Numbered from the stretch's first letter, positions 9,006 through 18,984 are shown. The stretch: DNA of 53,847 bases from Alloalcanivorax mobilis (GCF_002864685.1 NZ_NMQZ01000040.1:1-53847); one strand, 5' to 3'. Made by a program: numbers and translations. Notes: a model not told the origin generated them from the letters alone.

Positions 9006-10383
9006 GGCTGCGCTCCCGCCGTGGGTTGCCCTTTGGCTGGCGGTGCCGGCGCCGGTGCAGCATGTCGCGCATGTCGTGCATGGAAATGGCCGGCATGAGT
9101 TTCATGAAAAGCAGCAACAGAAAGAAGAACACGCCGATGGAGCCGGCGTAGATCAACCAGTCCCAGCGGGTCGGGGTGACGGTGTCCCAGGCGCTGGGCA
9201 TGTAATCCTTGTGCGTACTGGTGATAACGATCTGAAAACGTTCCAGCCACATGCCGATGTCGGCGATCAGCGCCAGACACAGCAAACCCGGCACGCTTTC
9301 GCGCAAACGGCGAAACCACAGGCCCTGGGCCAGCACCACGTTGCACAGGATCATGCCCCAGTAGTAGGGCGCATAAGGGCCGGTCCAGCGATCAAAGTAG
9401 ACGCTGCGATAGAAGTCTTCGCCGGTGTAGAAGGCGGTGAAGATTTCACACATGTAGGCGTAATCGACCACCAGCACGAAGCACAGCATCATGATGCCGA
9501 GGCGGTTCAGATGCGCCCGGGTGATGACGTCCCGGAAGCCGAACAGGCTGCGCAGAATAATGGCGATGATGGCGGTGGTGGCGAAGCCGGAATAGAGCGC
9601 GCCGGCCACGAAATAGGGCGGAAAGATGGTGAAGTGGAAGCCGGGGACAATGCTCACCGACAGATCCATGGAAATGGTGCCGGTGACCGACACCACGATG
9701 GGCGCGGCGATTACCGCCAGCACCCGGTTGGCCTGCTCGTAGCGGGCCCAGTGCCGCGCCGAGTTACGCCAGCCCAGCGCCAGGGTGCCATAGAACAGTT
9801 GCTGAACACGGTGGCGGGCGCGGTCGCGCAGGGTGGCGAGATCGGGGAGCAGGCTCAGGTAGAGGAAACTCATGGTGAACAGCAGGTAGCTGCCGATGGC
9901 GAAAAAATCCCACACCAGTGGGCTGCGCCATTGTGGCCACAGATCCATGATGTTGGGATACGGCAGAAGAAAATACGCGAACCAGGGCCGGCCCAGGTGC
10001 AACAGCGGGTAGCTGCCGGCCAACACGATCGCGAACATCGCCATCGCCTCCGCGCCCCGGTTGATCGAAGCGCGCCAATCCTGGCGGGTCAGCAACAGCA
10101 CCGCCGAAATCAAGGTGCCGGCGTGGGCGATGCCGATCCACCAGATCGTATTGATGATCGGAAAGCCCCAGGCCACTGGAATGTTCAAGCCAAAAGCGCC
10201 GACACCGACGCTCAACACATAGACCACGCCGGTCAGAAACAACAGCGAAAGCAACGCCGACAACAACAACGCCAGCCACCACGCCCGTGGCGCGCGGGCG
10301 GGCAACACCACGGCCGCCACCCGATCGGTGAGGGTGGCACTGTCCAGCCGTGCCGGTGCCAGGGGCGCGTCGTCGCGGGTCAC
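8998..10383 (-). CDS. actC: alternative complex III, subunit ActC (NrfD-like quinol-binding)
   Basis: The 461-residue NrfD/PsrC-family protein has about ten transmembrane helices and carries the likely quinol oxidation site of ACIII. Recognisable family segments include WWIGIAHAGTLISA near residues 80-93 and SIVPGFHFTIFPPYFVAGA in the centre. The start codon is GTG at 10383, overlapping the actB stop as GTGA. The C-terminus ends in a basic His/Arg-rich tail. ActC passes electrons to the iron-sulfur clusters of ActB. Confidence 0.95.
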   Translation of the reverse strand: MTRDDAPLAPARLDSATLTDRVAAVVLPARAPRAWWLALLLSALLSLLFLTGVVYVLSVGVGAFGLNIPVAWGFPIINTIWWIGIAHAGTLISAVLLLTRQDWRASINRGAEAMAMFAIVLAGSYPLLHLGRPWFAYFLLPYPNIMDLWPQWRSPLVWDFFAIGSYLLFTMSFLYLSLLPDLATLRDRARHRVQQLFYGTLALGWRNSARHWARYEQANRVLAVIAAPIVVSVTGTISMDLSVSIVPGFHFTIFPPYFVAGALYSGFATTAIIAIILRSLFGFRDVITRAHLNRLGIMMLCFVLVVDYAYMCEIFTAFYTGEDFYRSVYFDRWTGPYAPYYWGMILCNVVLAQGLWFRRLRESVPGLLCLALIADIGMWLERFQIVITSTHKDYMPSAWDTVTPTRWDWLIYAGSIGVFFFLLLLFMKLMPAISMHDMRDMLHRRRHRQPKGNPRRERSHE

Positions 10384-13300
10384 GCCGGGCCCTCCTCGCC
10401 GCCCGCCGCGTCGTTGGCCTGCAGGGCGTCGATGGCCGGGTTGGGGTTGCGCACGCCGGCCAGATAGGTGGTCCGCGGACGGGTGTTGAGTTCCCCGAGC
10501 ATGGCGTAATTAAGGGGGCTGGCCTTGGCGGTGCTGACCGCGCTGCGCGGGTCGTTGATGTCGCCAAAGGTGATCGCCTGGCTGGGGCACACCTGCTGGC
10601 AGGCGGTGGTGACTTCGCCGTCGGCGATGTCCCGGTTTTCATTGCGCGCCTGAATGTGCGCTTGATTGATCCGTTGCACGCAGTAGGTGCATTTCTCCAT
10701 CACTCCGCGGCTGCGCACGGTCACATCCGGGTTGTGGGCGGCGGCCGGGGTGGCCAGCCCGGTGTCCTGCGCGGTGTAATGAAACCAGTTGAAACGGCGC
10801 ACTTTATACGGGCAATTCTGCGAGCAATAGCGGGTGCCCACACAGCGGTTGTAGACCATGTCGTTGAGGCCTTCGCTGCTGTGCTGGGTCGCTTCAACCG
10901 GGCACACGTACTCGCAAGGCGCCTTTTCGCAATGCATGCACGGCACCGGCTGGAAGGTCATTCGTGGCGCGTCCGGCGCGCCGGAGAAGTAGCGGTCGAC
11001 GCGCAGCCAGTGCATCTCGCGCCCGCGCATGACCTCTTCCTTGCCGACGATGGGAATGTTGTTCTCCGCCTGGCAGGCGGTGATGCACGCATTGCAGCCG
11101 AAGCAACTGCTCAGATCGACGCTGATGCCCCAGGCGTGCCCGGGATAGTCGTGTTCCGGGTACCGGGAGATTGGCGCTTCGCTGGGCGGTTGGGCGAAAT
11201 CCGGTTGCAGGTGGAACTCTTCCAAGGTCGCTTCGCGAAGCACGTCGCGGCCCTCCATGGCGTGATGCTGCTGCGTACTGGCCAGCGGCCAGCGCACCTG
11301 TTCGCTGTGCAGGGTCAGGCCGCGCCGATCGTAGCCGCCTTCACTGGTCATCAGTTCGCTGGCGTTGACGCCCACGCCGTTGCCGACCCGGCCGGCCGCG
11401 CGGCGGCCCTGGCCAAGAAACAGGGTGACCGCGTCCGCTGGCTGCCCGGGTTGAATCCAGACCGGCACCGACAGCCGCTGGCCGGCCAGCGCCAGGGTCA
11501 CTTTCTCGCCTTCGCGCAGCCCTCTCTTTTCGGCCAGGGCCGGGGCGATCAGCGCGGCGCCGTCCCAGGTCAGTTGCGTGATTGGTCGTGGCAGTTCCTG
11601 CAGCCAGCCGTTGTTGGCGTAGTGGCCGTCATGTAACACCGGGTCGGGGCGAAGTTGCAGAATCAGACCGTCGTCGCCGAGCCCGGTGACGGTGGCGGCA
11701 AGCGTACCGTCCTGCGCTGCCGGCGTGGGGGTACGCGCGGCGCTGGCGCTGTCTTCAAGCCAGCCACGCTGCAGTGCGGCGCGCCAGCGTGCGTCGAAAT
11801 CGTGGTCGCCGAGCAGGCGCCGCCAGACGTTCCGGTGTGCCTGGCGGGCATCGCTCGGGGCGTCACCGGCGAAGCTGGCAAGCACCTGCTGTGCGGTAAA
11901 GCCGCCGAACATGGGCACGATGGTGGGCTGCATAAGCGCGACGCTGCCGTCGAAGGCGCGGGCGTCGTCCCAGCTTTCCAACGGGTGCGCCAGGGGCAAA
12001 TGCCAAAGCGCCGCGCGCCCGGTTTCGTCCCGGTACTGGCCGCAGTGAACGGTGAAGGGCACGCGCGCCAGGCGCTGCTCGAACTGCAGCGAAGGCGGAG
12101 CGCTGTAGAGCGGATTGGTGCCCAGCATCAGCAGGCCATCCACGTTGCCCTGATCAATCGCTTCGCTGAGCGCGGTGAGATCGCCGTCGGCCTGGCCAAG
12201 CACTGGCTCGGCGTAATCGACGCTGGTGCCAATGGCGCCGAGCCGGTGATTGAGCAAATGGGTCAGAGCATGAAGTGACGCCGGCTGATGGTCGCCGGCG
12301 ATCACCACGGCGTGAGCGCCGGCGTCCTCAAGATCGGCGGCGAGGGCGTCCAGCCAGGCCGGGTCGACTCCCGATGGAGTGGGCGCGTTGTTCAGGCCCG
12401 GCACGCCAAGGCGCGCGGCCAGCGCCGCCGCCACCGCGCTGATGCGATCGGCCTCGATGCCAAGTCGATGATCGCTGCTGGCGCCGGTGATGGTGGGCGT
12501 GCTTTCGATGCAATACAGGCGGTTGCGAATCGGCCCGCGCGGCGCTGGCCGACGCCCGCCGAACAGGGCGCGGGCATGGGCCAGTTTGGCGCCACCCTGG
12601 CCGAGGAGATCGGCGTCCAGAGTCAGCACCACCCGCGCTTGATGCAAACGATAACGCGGCTCCAGGGCTTCGCCGAACGCCTGCCGGGTCCCCTGGTACA
12701 CAGCCTGACGGGAGACCGGCTGATGGCTGTACCAGCGCAGCCCCGGGTAGCGCTGACGCAGGCTCTCGATCAACGTCAGCTGGCTGGGTGAACTGACCGG
12801 TCCGGTCAACAGGCACAGGCGATGTTCGTCGCCGCCCCAGCGCGCCGCCCGGGCCCGCAGTTGCCGCAGAAAAACGTGGTAGCCGCTGGCGTTGCCCTGG
12901 TAATGCACCGCCTGGGAGCGGTCCGGGTCGTACAGGCCGAGAATCTCCGCTTGGGCGATGCTGTCGGTGGCGCCCAGGCTGGCCGGATGCAGAGGCAGCC
13001 CCTCGATCTTCACCGGCCGCCCTTCGAAGGTTTTGACCAGCACGCCACGGGCGTAGCCATCCAGCGTCAGCGCCGAGGCATACCAGCGCGGCTGGCCGGG
13101 GATCAGGTCTTCCGGGCGGCGGGTGTAGGGCGCGATCCGCTCCGCCGGTTGCGGTTTGCAGGCGCTCAGCCCGCCCAGCGCCAGCGACGCCGCCATCAGA
13201 CCCAGCAGACCACGGCGGGAAACCCGCCCTTGCCACAGGGGCGCCAGACGTGGGAATTCTTCCTCCAGCAGTTGTTGAAAACCGGGCGCGTCGGCCAGTT

Positions 13301-13403
13301 CTTCCAGACTGCGCCAGTAAGGACGCCCGCGGCGGCCGGCTAATCTGCGGCGCAACTCGGCGATGTCGATATGATCGCTCTGGCGGGCAATTATTGATGG
13401 CAT
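10380..13403 (-). CDS. actB: alternative complex III, subunit ActB (molybdopterin-like/iron-sulfur fusion)
   Basis: The 1007-residue protein fuses an N-terminal molybdopterin-oxidoreductase-like domain, which in ACIII has no metal cofactor, to a C-terminal ferredoxin-type domain. A twin-arginine motif (SRRGLLGLMAAS) leads to a lipobox ending LSAC. Four cysteine clusters are visible: CFGCNACITAC, CMHCEKAPCEYVC, CVGTRYCSQNC and CTYC with a later CQQVC. The start at 13403 is chosen because it places the Tat signal about 70 residues in, as usual for ActB; an upstream extension to 13565 lies within actA. It overlaps actA by 13 bp. Confidence 0.95.
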   Translation of the reverse strand: MPSIIARQSDHIDIAELRRRLAGRRGRPYWRSLEELADAPGFQQLLEEEFPRLAPLWQGRVSRRGLLGLMAASLALGGLSACKPQPAERIAPYTRRPEDLIPGQPRWYASALTLDGYARGVLVKTFEGRPVKIEGLPLHPASLGATDSIAQAEILGLYDPDRSQAVHYQGNASGYHVFLRQLRARAARWGGDEHRLCLLTGPVSSPSQLTLIESLRQRYPGLRWYSHQPVSRQAVYQGTRQAFGEALEPRYRLHQARVVLTLDADLLGQGGAKLAHARALFGGRRPAPRGPIRNRLYCIESTPTITGASSDHRLGIEADRISAVAAALAARLGVPGLNNAPTPSGVDPAWLDALAADLEDAGAHAVVIAGDHQPASLHALTHLLNHRLGAIGTSVDYAEPVLGQADGDLTALSEAIDQGNVDGLLMLGTNPLYSAPPSLQFEQRLARVPFTVHCGQYRDETGRAALWHLPLAHPLESWDDARAFDGSVALMQPTIVPMFGGFTAQQVLASFAGDAPSDARQAHRNVWRRLLGDHDFDARWRAALQRGWLEDSASAARTPTPAAQDGTLAATVTGLGDDGLILQLRPDPVLHDGHYANNGWLQELPRPITQLTWDGAALIAPALAEKRGLREGEKVTLALAGQRLSVPVWIQPGQPADAVTLFLGQGRRAAGRVGNGVGVNASELMTSEGGYDRRGLTLHSEQVRWPLASTQQHHAMEGRDVLREATLEEFHLQPDFAQPPSEAPISRYPEHDYPGHAWGISVDLSSCFGCNACITACQAENNIPIVGKEEVMRGREMHWLRVDRYFSGAPDAPRMTFQPVPCMHCEKAPCEYVCPVEATQHSSEGLNDMVYNRCVGTRYCSQNCPYKVRRFNWFHYTAQDTGLATPAAAHNPDVTVRSRGVMEKCTYCVQRINQAHIQARNENRDIADGEVTTACQQVCPSQAITFGDINDPRSAVSTAKASPLNYAMLGELNTRPRTTYLAGVRNPNPAIDALQANDAAGGEEGPA

Positions 13404-14062
13404 AGGCTGCAGTCCGTGAGACGTTCCGTGGTGGGGGTGTGATAGCGCGCCATCAGGCGTTCGCCATAGCGTTGGCGAGCTTCGGAGGGCACGCCGGCGG
13501 GTTGCCAGCCGATCTCGAACACCGCGTCCGGTGGTCGCAGATGCGGCGCCGGATTGCGGTGGCAATCCAGGCAGAATTGCATGAACAGGGTTTTCTTCTG
13601 GGTGGTCAGCGGCATTTCATCGACGCGCCCGTGGCAGGCCTGGCAAGGCACGCCATGGTTAACGTGGGCGCTGTGATCGAAATGCACATAGTCCGGCAGA
13701 TCATGAACGCGTTGCCAACGCAGTGGCCGGTCGTTTTTGAGACTGTCGCGCACCGGCGCCAGCAGCCTGGCGTTGGTCCACAGTTGCGAGTGACAGGTCA
13801 TACAGACCTCGCTTTCCGGGACGCCGGCGAACGAGGAATCCTCAACCGAAGTGTGGCAGTAGCGGCAATCCAGCCCCAGCTCGCCGACATGGTGCTTATG
13901 GCTGAACGGCACCGGCTGTGGCGGCGTGCGATCCACGCCGCTGTAGTAAGGCGAGCTGAAATAATGCGCCGCCAGACACACCGCTACGACCAGCAGCGCG
14001 GCGGCAATGATCAGCACTGTCCAGGCCAGGGCGTTGGCCCTGGGCCGAAAGACCTGTGGCAT
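13391..14062 (-). CDS. actA: alternative complex III, subunit ActA (pentaheme cytochrome c)
   Basis: The 223-residue protein has one N-terminal helix (about 13-32) and five heme c motifs: CRYCH, CMTCH, CQACH, CLDCH and CSLCH. Several additional His residues (SHKHH, HFDHSAH) can serve as distal ligands. ActA is the periplasmic pentaheme subunit that receives electrons from ActB. It is the first gene of the operon; 108 bp separate it from katE upstream, so the operon promoter should lie there or within the katE 3-prime end, but I could not identify convincing boxes. Confidence 0.95.
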   Translation of the reverse strand: MPQVFRPRANALAWTVLIIAAALLVVAVCLAAHYFSSPYYSGVDRTPPQPVPFSHKHHVGELGLDCRYCHTSVEDSSFAGVPESEVCMTCHSQLWTNARLLAPVRDSLKNDRPLRWQRVHDLPDYVHFDHSAHVNHGVPCQACHGRVDEMPLTTQKKTLFMQFCLDCHRNPAPHLRPPDAVFEIGWQPAGVPSEARQRYGERLMARYHTPTTERLTDCSLCHQ

Positions 14063-14105
14063 GGCTGGGCCCCATCCCTATCGTGCCGGGTCAGCGGTAA
14101 AAGAA

Positions 14106-14129
14106 GGGCCGCGGCGCGGCGCCGGGCCC
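14106..14129 (-). terminator. possible terminator after katE
   Basis: Read leftward, the GC-rich sequence GGGCC...GGCCC with an inner self-complementary CGGCGCCG is followed by TTCTTTT. It lies between the katE stop and actA. The stem is short and the T-run is interrupted, so this is a weak call. Confidence 0.35.
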
Positions 14130-14170
14130 GGTTATTATTCAACATGGCTGTTCACCGTGGCGCAGCGATA

Positions 14171-16294
14171 TCAGGCCCGTTGCCAGCAGCGCAGCGCCCG
14201 ACAGGTCTGAACAAAGCGGGCGGTGTCGGCCGGTTTTTTCAGTACCAGTACGCCTTCCGCATGCTCATCGTCGGGGCCGGCCCGCTGAACCAGGGCTTGC
14301 GCTTCCGGGCTGTAGCCGATGAATTTTTTATGCACCAGGGCATCGCTGATAAAGTCTCGCGCCGGCGGCATGCCCGCCAGCTCGGATGCGCCTTTTTTCG
14401 AGGCAAGCACGACCACCGCGTCGAACACCACGGAGGGCCCGCCGTCGATTTTTTCGTCGGCTTCCAACCAACTGCCGTCACTGAGTTCCACGCCGCCCAC
14501 CGAAGGCGCCACGAAGGCCACCATGGCGCCTTCTTTCTCCGCGGCTTTCTTCAGCCCCTCGACCAGTGCCACATCGACGCCGTCGGTCACCAAAGCACCG
14601 ATCTTGCGGCCTTTAAAGGTATTGGCGCTGTTCAGCAGAATGCTCAACGCCGGCGAGGCAGGCAGATCTTCACGGGTAGGCCGGGCAGCGTCCGCCGGGC
14701 GCGGCATGCGCTTGATGCGCAGATTGCCGGCCACGGTCTTCGCCAGCCCGGCGTCCACGTTCAACAAGTGCGAGACCATGCGTTCACGAATCGCCAGCGT
14801 TTCCACCTTGCTCAGTTCGAAGGTAAAGGCGTCGGCGATGTGCTGTTGCTCCACGTCGGTCTGGCTGAGGTAGAACTGGCGCGCCTGGCTGTAATGGTCG
14901 GCGAAGCTCTCCGGCCGCAACCGTGCCTTGGTGCCGGCCTCTTCGGCGGGCCAGCTCTGGAAGCCCTTTTTCGGGTCTTCGCGGGGGCCGCCTTCGGCGC
15001 CGCCCCAGGAGTTGGGCTCATAGTTGGCGCGCCCGCGAGGGTTTTCCATCGCCATGTGCCCATCCTGCTGCAGCGTGTGGAATGGGCATTTCGGGGCGTT
15101 CACCGGGATGTGCGTGAAGTTGGGGCCGCCGAGCCGCTTCAACTGGGTGTCCAGGTAGGAGAAGTTGCGGCCTTGAAGTAACGGATCGTTGGTGAAATCG
15201 ATGCCGGGCACGATGTTCTGGGTACAGAACGCCACCTGTTCGGTTTCGGCGAAGAAATTGTCCACGTTGCGATCCAGCACCAGCCGGCCCACCGGCGTCA
15301 CCGGCACCTGCTCTTCGGGAATGATCTTGGTGGGGTCGAGAATGTCGAACTCGAATTGCTCGGCGAACGCTTCATCGAAAATCTGCAGGCCCAGCTCCCA
15401 TTCCGGGTAGTCGCCGGCTTCGATGGCGCCCCACATGTCGCGGCGATGGAAGTCCGGGTCCATGCCGTTGATCTTGAGCGCCTCATTCCACACCACCGAT
15501 TGCATACCCAGCTTGGGCTTCCAGTGAAATTTCACATAGCTGGATTCACCGCGCGCGTTGACCATCCGGAAGCTGTGAACGCCAAACCCTTCCATGAAGC
15601 GCAGCGAACGGGGAATGGTGCGGTCGGACATGATCCACAACGCCATGTTCATGCTTTCCGGCGTCAGCGAGATAAAGTCCCAAAAATTGTCGTGGGCGGT
15701 TTGCGCCTGGGGAAAGCCGCGATCCGGTTCTTCCTTGGCGGCGTGGATCAGATCGGGAAACTTGATCGCATCCTGAATAAAGAACACCGGAATGTTGTTG
15801 CCAACGATGTCCCAGTTGCCTTCCTGGGTGTAGAGCTTGACGGCGAAACCGCGTACGTCCCGGGCCAGATCGCCGGAGCCCTTGCTGCCGGCCACCGTGG
15901 AGAAACGCACGAAGGCCGGCGTGCGCTGGCCCTTGGTTTGGAACAGGTCGGCGCGGGTCAGCGATTTGAGCGAATCGTAGGTTTCGAAAAAGCCATGGGC
16001 GGCGAAGCCACGCGCGTGCACCACCCGTTCCGGAATCCGTTCGTGGTCGAAATGGAACAGTTTCTCACGAAAATGAAAATCTTCCAGAGCGGCGGGGCCG
16101 CGTTCCCCAATGCGCAGGGTATTCTGGTCGTCGGCGACGGGCGTGCCCTGCTTGGTGGTTAAGGTAGGGACCTCGCCCCCGGCCAGCTGGTGGGTTTCAC
16201 CGCCGTGGCCGCGGCTGATTTTCTGATCACCGATCTTGCTGTTTTTGCGGGTGCCGTTAGGGGTGTTGTTGGGTGCCTTTGCCTTCTTGGCCAT
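14171..16294 (-). CDS. katE: large-subunit (HPII-type) catalase
   Basis: This 707-residue catalase dismutates H2O2 in the cytoplasm. The active-site His is in [12 protein letters not shown] and the proximal heme Tyr in [24 protein letters not shown] is also a clade 2 signature. The extra C-terminal region (about residues 555-700) is the DJ-1/PfpI-like flavodoxin fold that distinguishes large-subunit catalases. AGGAGG lies about ten bases before the start. The N-terminal 40 residues are Lys/Asn-rich and probably flexible. It lies upstream of and parallel to the ACIII operon and divergent from sodC, placing peroxide and superoxide defence beside the respiratory chain. Confidence 0.97.
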   Translation of the reverse strand: MAKKAKAPNNTPNGTRKNSKIGDQKISRGHGGETHQLAGGEVPTLTTKQGTPVADDQNTLRIGERGPAALEDFHFREKLFHFDHERIPERVVHARGFAAHGFFETYDSLKSLTRADLFQTKGQRTPAFVRFSTVAGSKGSGDLARDVRGFAVKLYTQEGNWDIVGNNIPVFFIQDAIKFPDLIHAAKEEPDRGFPQAQTAHDNFWDFISLTPESMNMALWIMSDRTIPRSLRFMEGFGVHSFRMVNARGESSYVKFHWKPKLGMQSVVWNEALKINGMDPDFHRRDMWGAIEAGDYPEWELGLQIFDEAFAEQFEFDILDPTKIIPEEQVPVTPVGRLVLDRNVDNFFAETEQVAFCTQNIVPGIDFTNDPLLQGRNFSYLDTQLKRLGGPNFTHIPVNAPKCPFHTLQQDGHMAMENPRGRANYEPNSWGGAEGGPREDPKKGFQSWPAEEAGTKARLRPESFADHYSQARQFYLSQTDVEQQHIADAFTFELSKVETLAIRERMVSHLLNVDAGLAKTVAGNLRIKRMPRPADAARPTREDLPASPALSILLNSANTFKGRKIGALVTDGVDVALVEGLKKAAEKEGAMVAFVAPSVGGVELSDGSWLEADEKIDGGPSVVFDAVVVLASKKGASELAGMPPARDFISDALVHKKFIGYSPEAQALVQRAGPDDEHAEGVLVLKKPADTARFVQTCRALRCWQRA

Positions 16295-16738
16295 GGGTGC
16301 CTGCCTCCTGCTGTTGGGTTCACCGCGGGTAAAGCCCGATCAAGACTAGGGCCGGGCGACGCGGCTTCACAACCCGTTCATCGGAGCGCGGAGGCGCCTG
16401 TTCGATCAAACGGGGTGAAGTCGAGGGCAGGGCAATTCCACATGACAGGGCCAAATCTTTTAATTGATAATAATAAGGAATAAAAACACGCCGGAAAGTG
16501 TGCCATGCCATTCTTTAGTGCGGGCTTTCGCAGGGTGGGTAGTGTTTTTTCATTAGCCTTTCCCATCAAAAAACCACAAAGGTAAAAATATAAAAAAAGC
16601 GCTGAAAAGTTCAACGGTTCGCCGCCCAGGGCGTGCTTCGGTGTCCGGGTAAGGTACAGTAAGGGAACGCCGGGACAGGCGTGCGCGGCGTACCCACGCG
16701 GCGTTTACACATTTCACGGACAGCGAAGGAGCATGTTC
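16295..16738. other. katE-sodC divergent intergenic region
   Basis: No gene is supported in these 444 bases. The central part, roughly 16450-16600, is clearly richer in A and T than the surrounding genes and contains runs such as AATTGATAATAATAAGG and AAAAATATAAAAAAAG. Promoters for katE (leftward) and sodC (rightward) are expected here, but I could not assign -35/-10 pairs with confidence. Confidence 0.5.
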
Positions 16739-17266
16739 ATGCAATTCCACCAGCGTATTTTGCTCGGTGTATTCGCCGGCGCCATGATCGGCGGCGCTCA
16801 GGCGGCCACCACCACCATTAACATGTACGCCGTGGACAGCGACGGCGTGAGCGATCCGATCGGCAGCATCAAGGCCGAGCAGAGCGAGTACGGCGTGGTG
16901 TTCACGCCGGATCTGAAAAATCTCGATGAAGGTCCGCACGGCTTCCATCTGCATCAGAACCCCTCCTGCGAGCCGGCCAAGAAAGACGGTGACATGGCCG
17001 CGGCGGTGGCCGCGGGTGGCCACTACGATCCGGACAAGGCGGGCCATCACGGCACGCCCTGGGGAGAGGGCCATCTGGGTGATCTGCCCGCGCTCTACGT
17101 CAACGACGACGGCCAGGCGGTGACGCCGGTGCTGGCGCCGAGGCTGGAGATGAGCGACCTGAAAGGGCGCGCGGTGATGATCCACGAAGGCGGCGACAAC
17201 TACTCCGACCAGCCCAAACCGCTGGGCGGCGGCGGGGCCCGCGTGGCCTGCGGCATCATCAAGTAA
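16739..17266 (+). CDS. sodC: periplasmic Cu,Zn superoxide dismutase
   Basis: The 175-residue protein has a signal peptide ending near AQA and the SodC fold. Copper and zinc ligands are visible in GFHLHQNPSC, GGHYDP, GHHGTPWGEGHLGDLP and the bridging/late His in VMIHEGGDNYSD; the disulfide pair is Cys in NPSC and in VACGIIK. It removes superoxide in the periplasm. ATG at 16739 is chosen over ATG at 16733 because AAGGAG ends one base before the earlier ATG but seven bases before this one. It stands alone, divergent from katE. Confidence 0.95.
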   Translation: MQFHQRILLGVFAGAMIGGAQAATTTINMYAVDSDGVSDPIGSIKAEQSEYGVVFTPDLKNLDEGPHGFHLHQNPSCEPAKKDGDMAAAVAAGGHYDPDKAGHHGTPWGEGHLGDLPALYVNDDGQAVTPVLAPRLEMSDLKGRAVMIHEGGDNYSDQPKPLGGGGARVACGIIK

Positions 17267-17323
17267 TTTCCCCACCCGGGGCTATGTCCCTCGGCCAACA
17301 ATCTGGCGCCATCAGGCGCCGGA

Positions 17324-18808
17324 TTACCCTCCCGGTGTCGAGGCCGGTGTCGATTGTTTTGGCGCGGCCGGCTGTTGTTCCCGCATCTCCGCCACGATTT
17401 CCCGGGCTTCCGCCCGCGAGGCCGCCGCCGGCGGCGAGCCCTGCAACGGCTGGCGCGCGCTTTCGTCGCTGTACCAGATCGCCACGAACCCGACCAGCGA
17501 GGCGAGCATCAGATAAAACGCCGGCATGTAATGATCGCCGCTGGTGTCCACCAGCCAGGTGGCCAGCAGTGGCGCGGTGCCGCCAAACAGCGCGGTGGAC
17601 AGGTTATAGGCGATCGCCAGACCGCCATAACGGATCGCGGTGGGAAACAGCGCCGGCAGGGTGGAGGCGACGATACTGAGCAGGCACACCAACAGCACGC
17701 CGAGTACCAGCAAGCCGCCGAACACCCACAGCAGATCGCCGCTGCCGATCAGCATGAAACAGGGCACCGACAGGAAAAAGAACCCCACGCAGGCGGTGAT
17801 CCAGATTGGCCGCCGCCCGATGCGGTCGGACAGCGCGCCCACGAACGGGGTAATCACCATCATGCACAGCATCGCGACCACCACCACGAACAGCCCCCCG
17901 GTTTCGCTGTAGCCCAGCGTGGCGGTGAGATAGCTGGGCATGTACGAGAGCAGCATGTAATCGGCGATGTTGAGCATGAACACCAGGCCCAGGCAGAGCA
18001 GCATCGGCCGCCGGTTCGCGCTGAGAATATCGCGCAACTGCTGGTTGATGGGGGCGCCCTGTTCGCCGCTGTGTTCCTTGAGTTGCTGCCGGAATGCGGG
18101 TGTCTCTTCCAGCTTCAAACGCAGATACAAGCCCACCAGGCCGAGCGGGCCGGCGACCAGGAAAGGAATGCGCCAGGCCCAGGCGTGCAACGCGTCGCTG
18201 CCCAGCCACCAGGTCAGGCCGTTCACCAGGCCGGCACCGAGCACGAAGCCGCCCAGGGTGCCCACCTCAAGCCAACTGCCGAGAAAGCCGCGTTTCCGGT
18301 CCGGTGCGTATTCGGCGATGAAGGTGGCGGCACCGCCGTATTCACCGCCGGTGGAGAACCCCTGTACCAGGCGTGCCAGCAACAGCAACAGCGGTGCCCA
18401 GACACCGATGCTTTCATGGCTGGGGATCAGCCCGATGCTGAAAGTGCTGATCGCCATCATGATCATGGTCGCCGCCAGCACCTGCTGACGGCCCACCCGG
18501 TCGCCCAGCGGGCCGAAAAACAGCCCGCCCAGCGGTCGCACCAGAAACGCCACCGCGAACGCGCCGAAGCTGTACAGAAGCTGGACCTGGGGGCTTTCCG
18601 AAGGGAAGAAGACCGCCCCCATCACCGCCGCCAGATAACCGTAGATGGCGAAATCGAACCACTCCATGGCGTTGCCAAGCGCGGCGGCGCCGACCGCCCG
18701 TTTGAGCACGCTGGTATCGATGATGGTGACGTCGTCCACGGTAACAGGTCGACGGGTGAAATGGCGGGCCAGGCGCGAGGTCCGGGCGTTGCTGGAACTG
18801 GATGGCAT
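17324..18808 (-). CDS. proP: ProP-like MFS proton symporter for osmolytes (MHS family)
   Basis: The 494-residue transporter has twelve hydrophobic segments and matches ProP of E. coli closely in recalled sequence: VTIIDTSVLKRAV, LGNAMEWFDFAIYGY, FLVRPLGGLFFGPLGDR, GGEYGGAATFIAEYAPDRKR and STLPALFPTAIRYGGL. ProP co-transports proline, betaine or ectoine with protons and is activated by osmotic stress. The C-terminus keeps the PLQGSPPAAASRAEAREIV region but then ends in a Pro/Ala/Ser tail, lacking the antiparallel coiled coil of E. coli ProP. The start at 18808 is the only one that fits the family; the upstream frame is intergenic repeat sequence. Substrate is inferred. Confidence 0.87.
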   Translation of the reverse strand: MPSSSSNARTSRLARHFTRRPVTVDDVTIIDTSVLKRAVGAAALGNAMEWFDFAIYGYLAAVMGAVFFPSESPQVQLLYSFGAFAVAFLVRPLGGLFFGPLGDRVGRQQVLAATMIMMAISTFSIGLIPSHESIGVWAPLLLLLARLVQGFSTGGEYGGAATFIAEYAPDRKRGFLGSWLEVGTLGGFVLGAGLVNGLTWWLGSDALHAWAWRIPFLVAGPLGLVGLYLRLKLEETPAFRQQLKEHSGEQGAPINQQLRDILSANRRPMLLCLGLVFMLNIADYMLLSYMPSYLTATLGYSETGGLFVVVVAMLCMMVITPFVGALSDRIGRRPIWITACVGFFFLSVPCFMLIGSGDLLWVFGGLLVLGVLLVCLLSIVASTLPALFPTAIRYGGLAIAYNLSTALFGGTAPLLATWLVDTSGDHYMPAFYLMLASLVGFVAIWYSDESARQPLQGSPPAAASRAEAREIVAEMREQQPAAPKQSTPASTPGG

Positions 18809-18910
18809 GGGCGATTCCGGGCTGCTACGGAAAAAGGGGTCGAGGACCGCACCAGCAGCAATACCCGCTCGTGCCGTGTTTATCAAGTTTGTTGCCCTTT
18901 TGCCCGCCAT

Positions 18911-18984
18911 CGGACGCCTGCCGCCGGACGCCTGTCGCCGGACGCCGGACGCCGGACGCCAAACGCCAAACGCCAAACGCCGAC
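18911..18984. repeat. heptamer repeat array, copy 2
   Basis: Units of seven bases, GACGCCG and the variant AACGCCA, follow one another, preceded by longer-spaced CGGACGCCTG copies. Three GACGCC(G/A) units and three AACGCC(A/G) units are in perfect register at the right-hand side. There are no spacers, so it is not a CRISPR array. Confidence 0.85.

Noticed and set aside
10380-13403. ActB as an active molybdenum enzyme
   Set aside because: In alternative complex III this domain is known to lack the molybdopterin cofactor, and the context makes ACIII certain.
18911-18984. CRISPR array
   Set aside because: Units are seven bases with no spacers between them, and no cas genes occur in the window.
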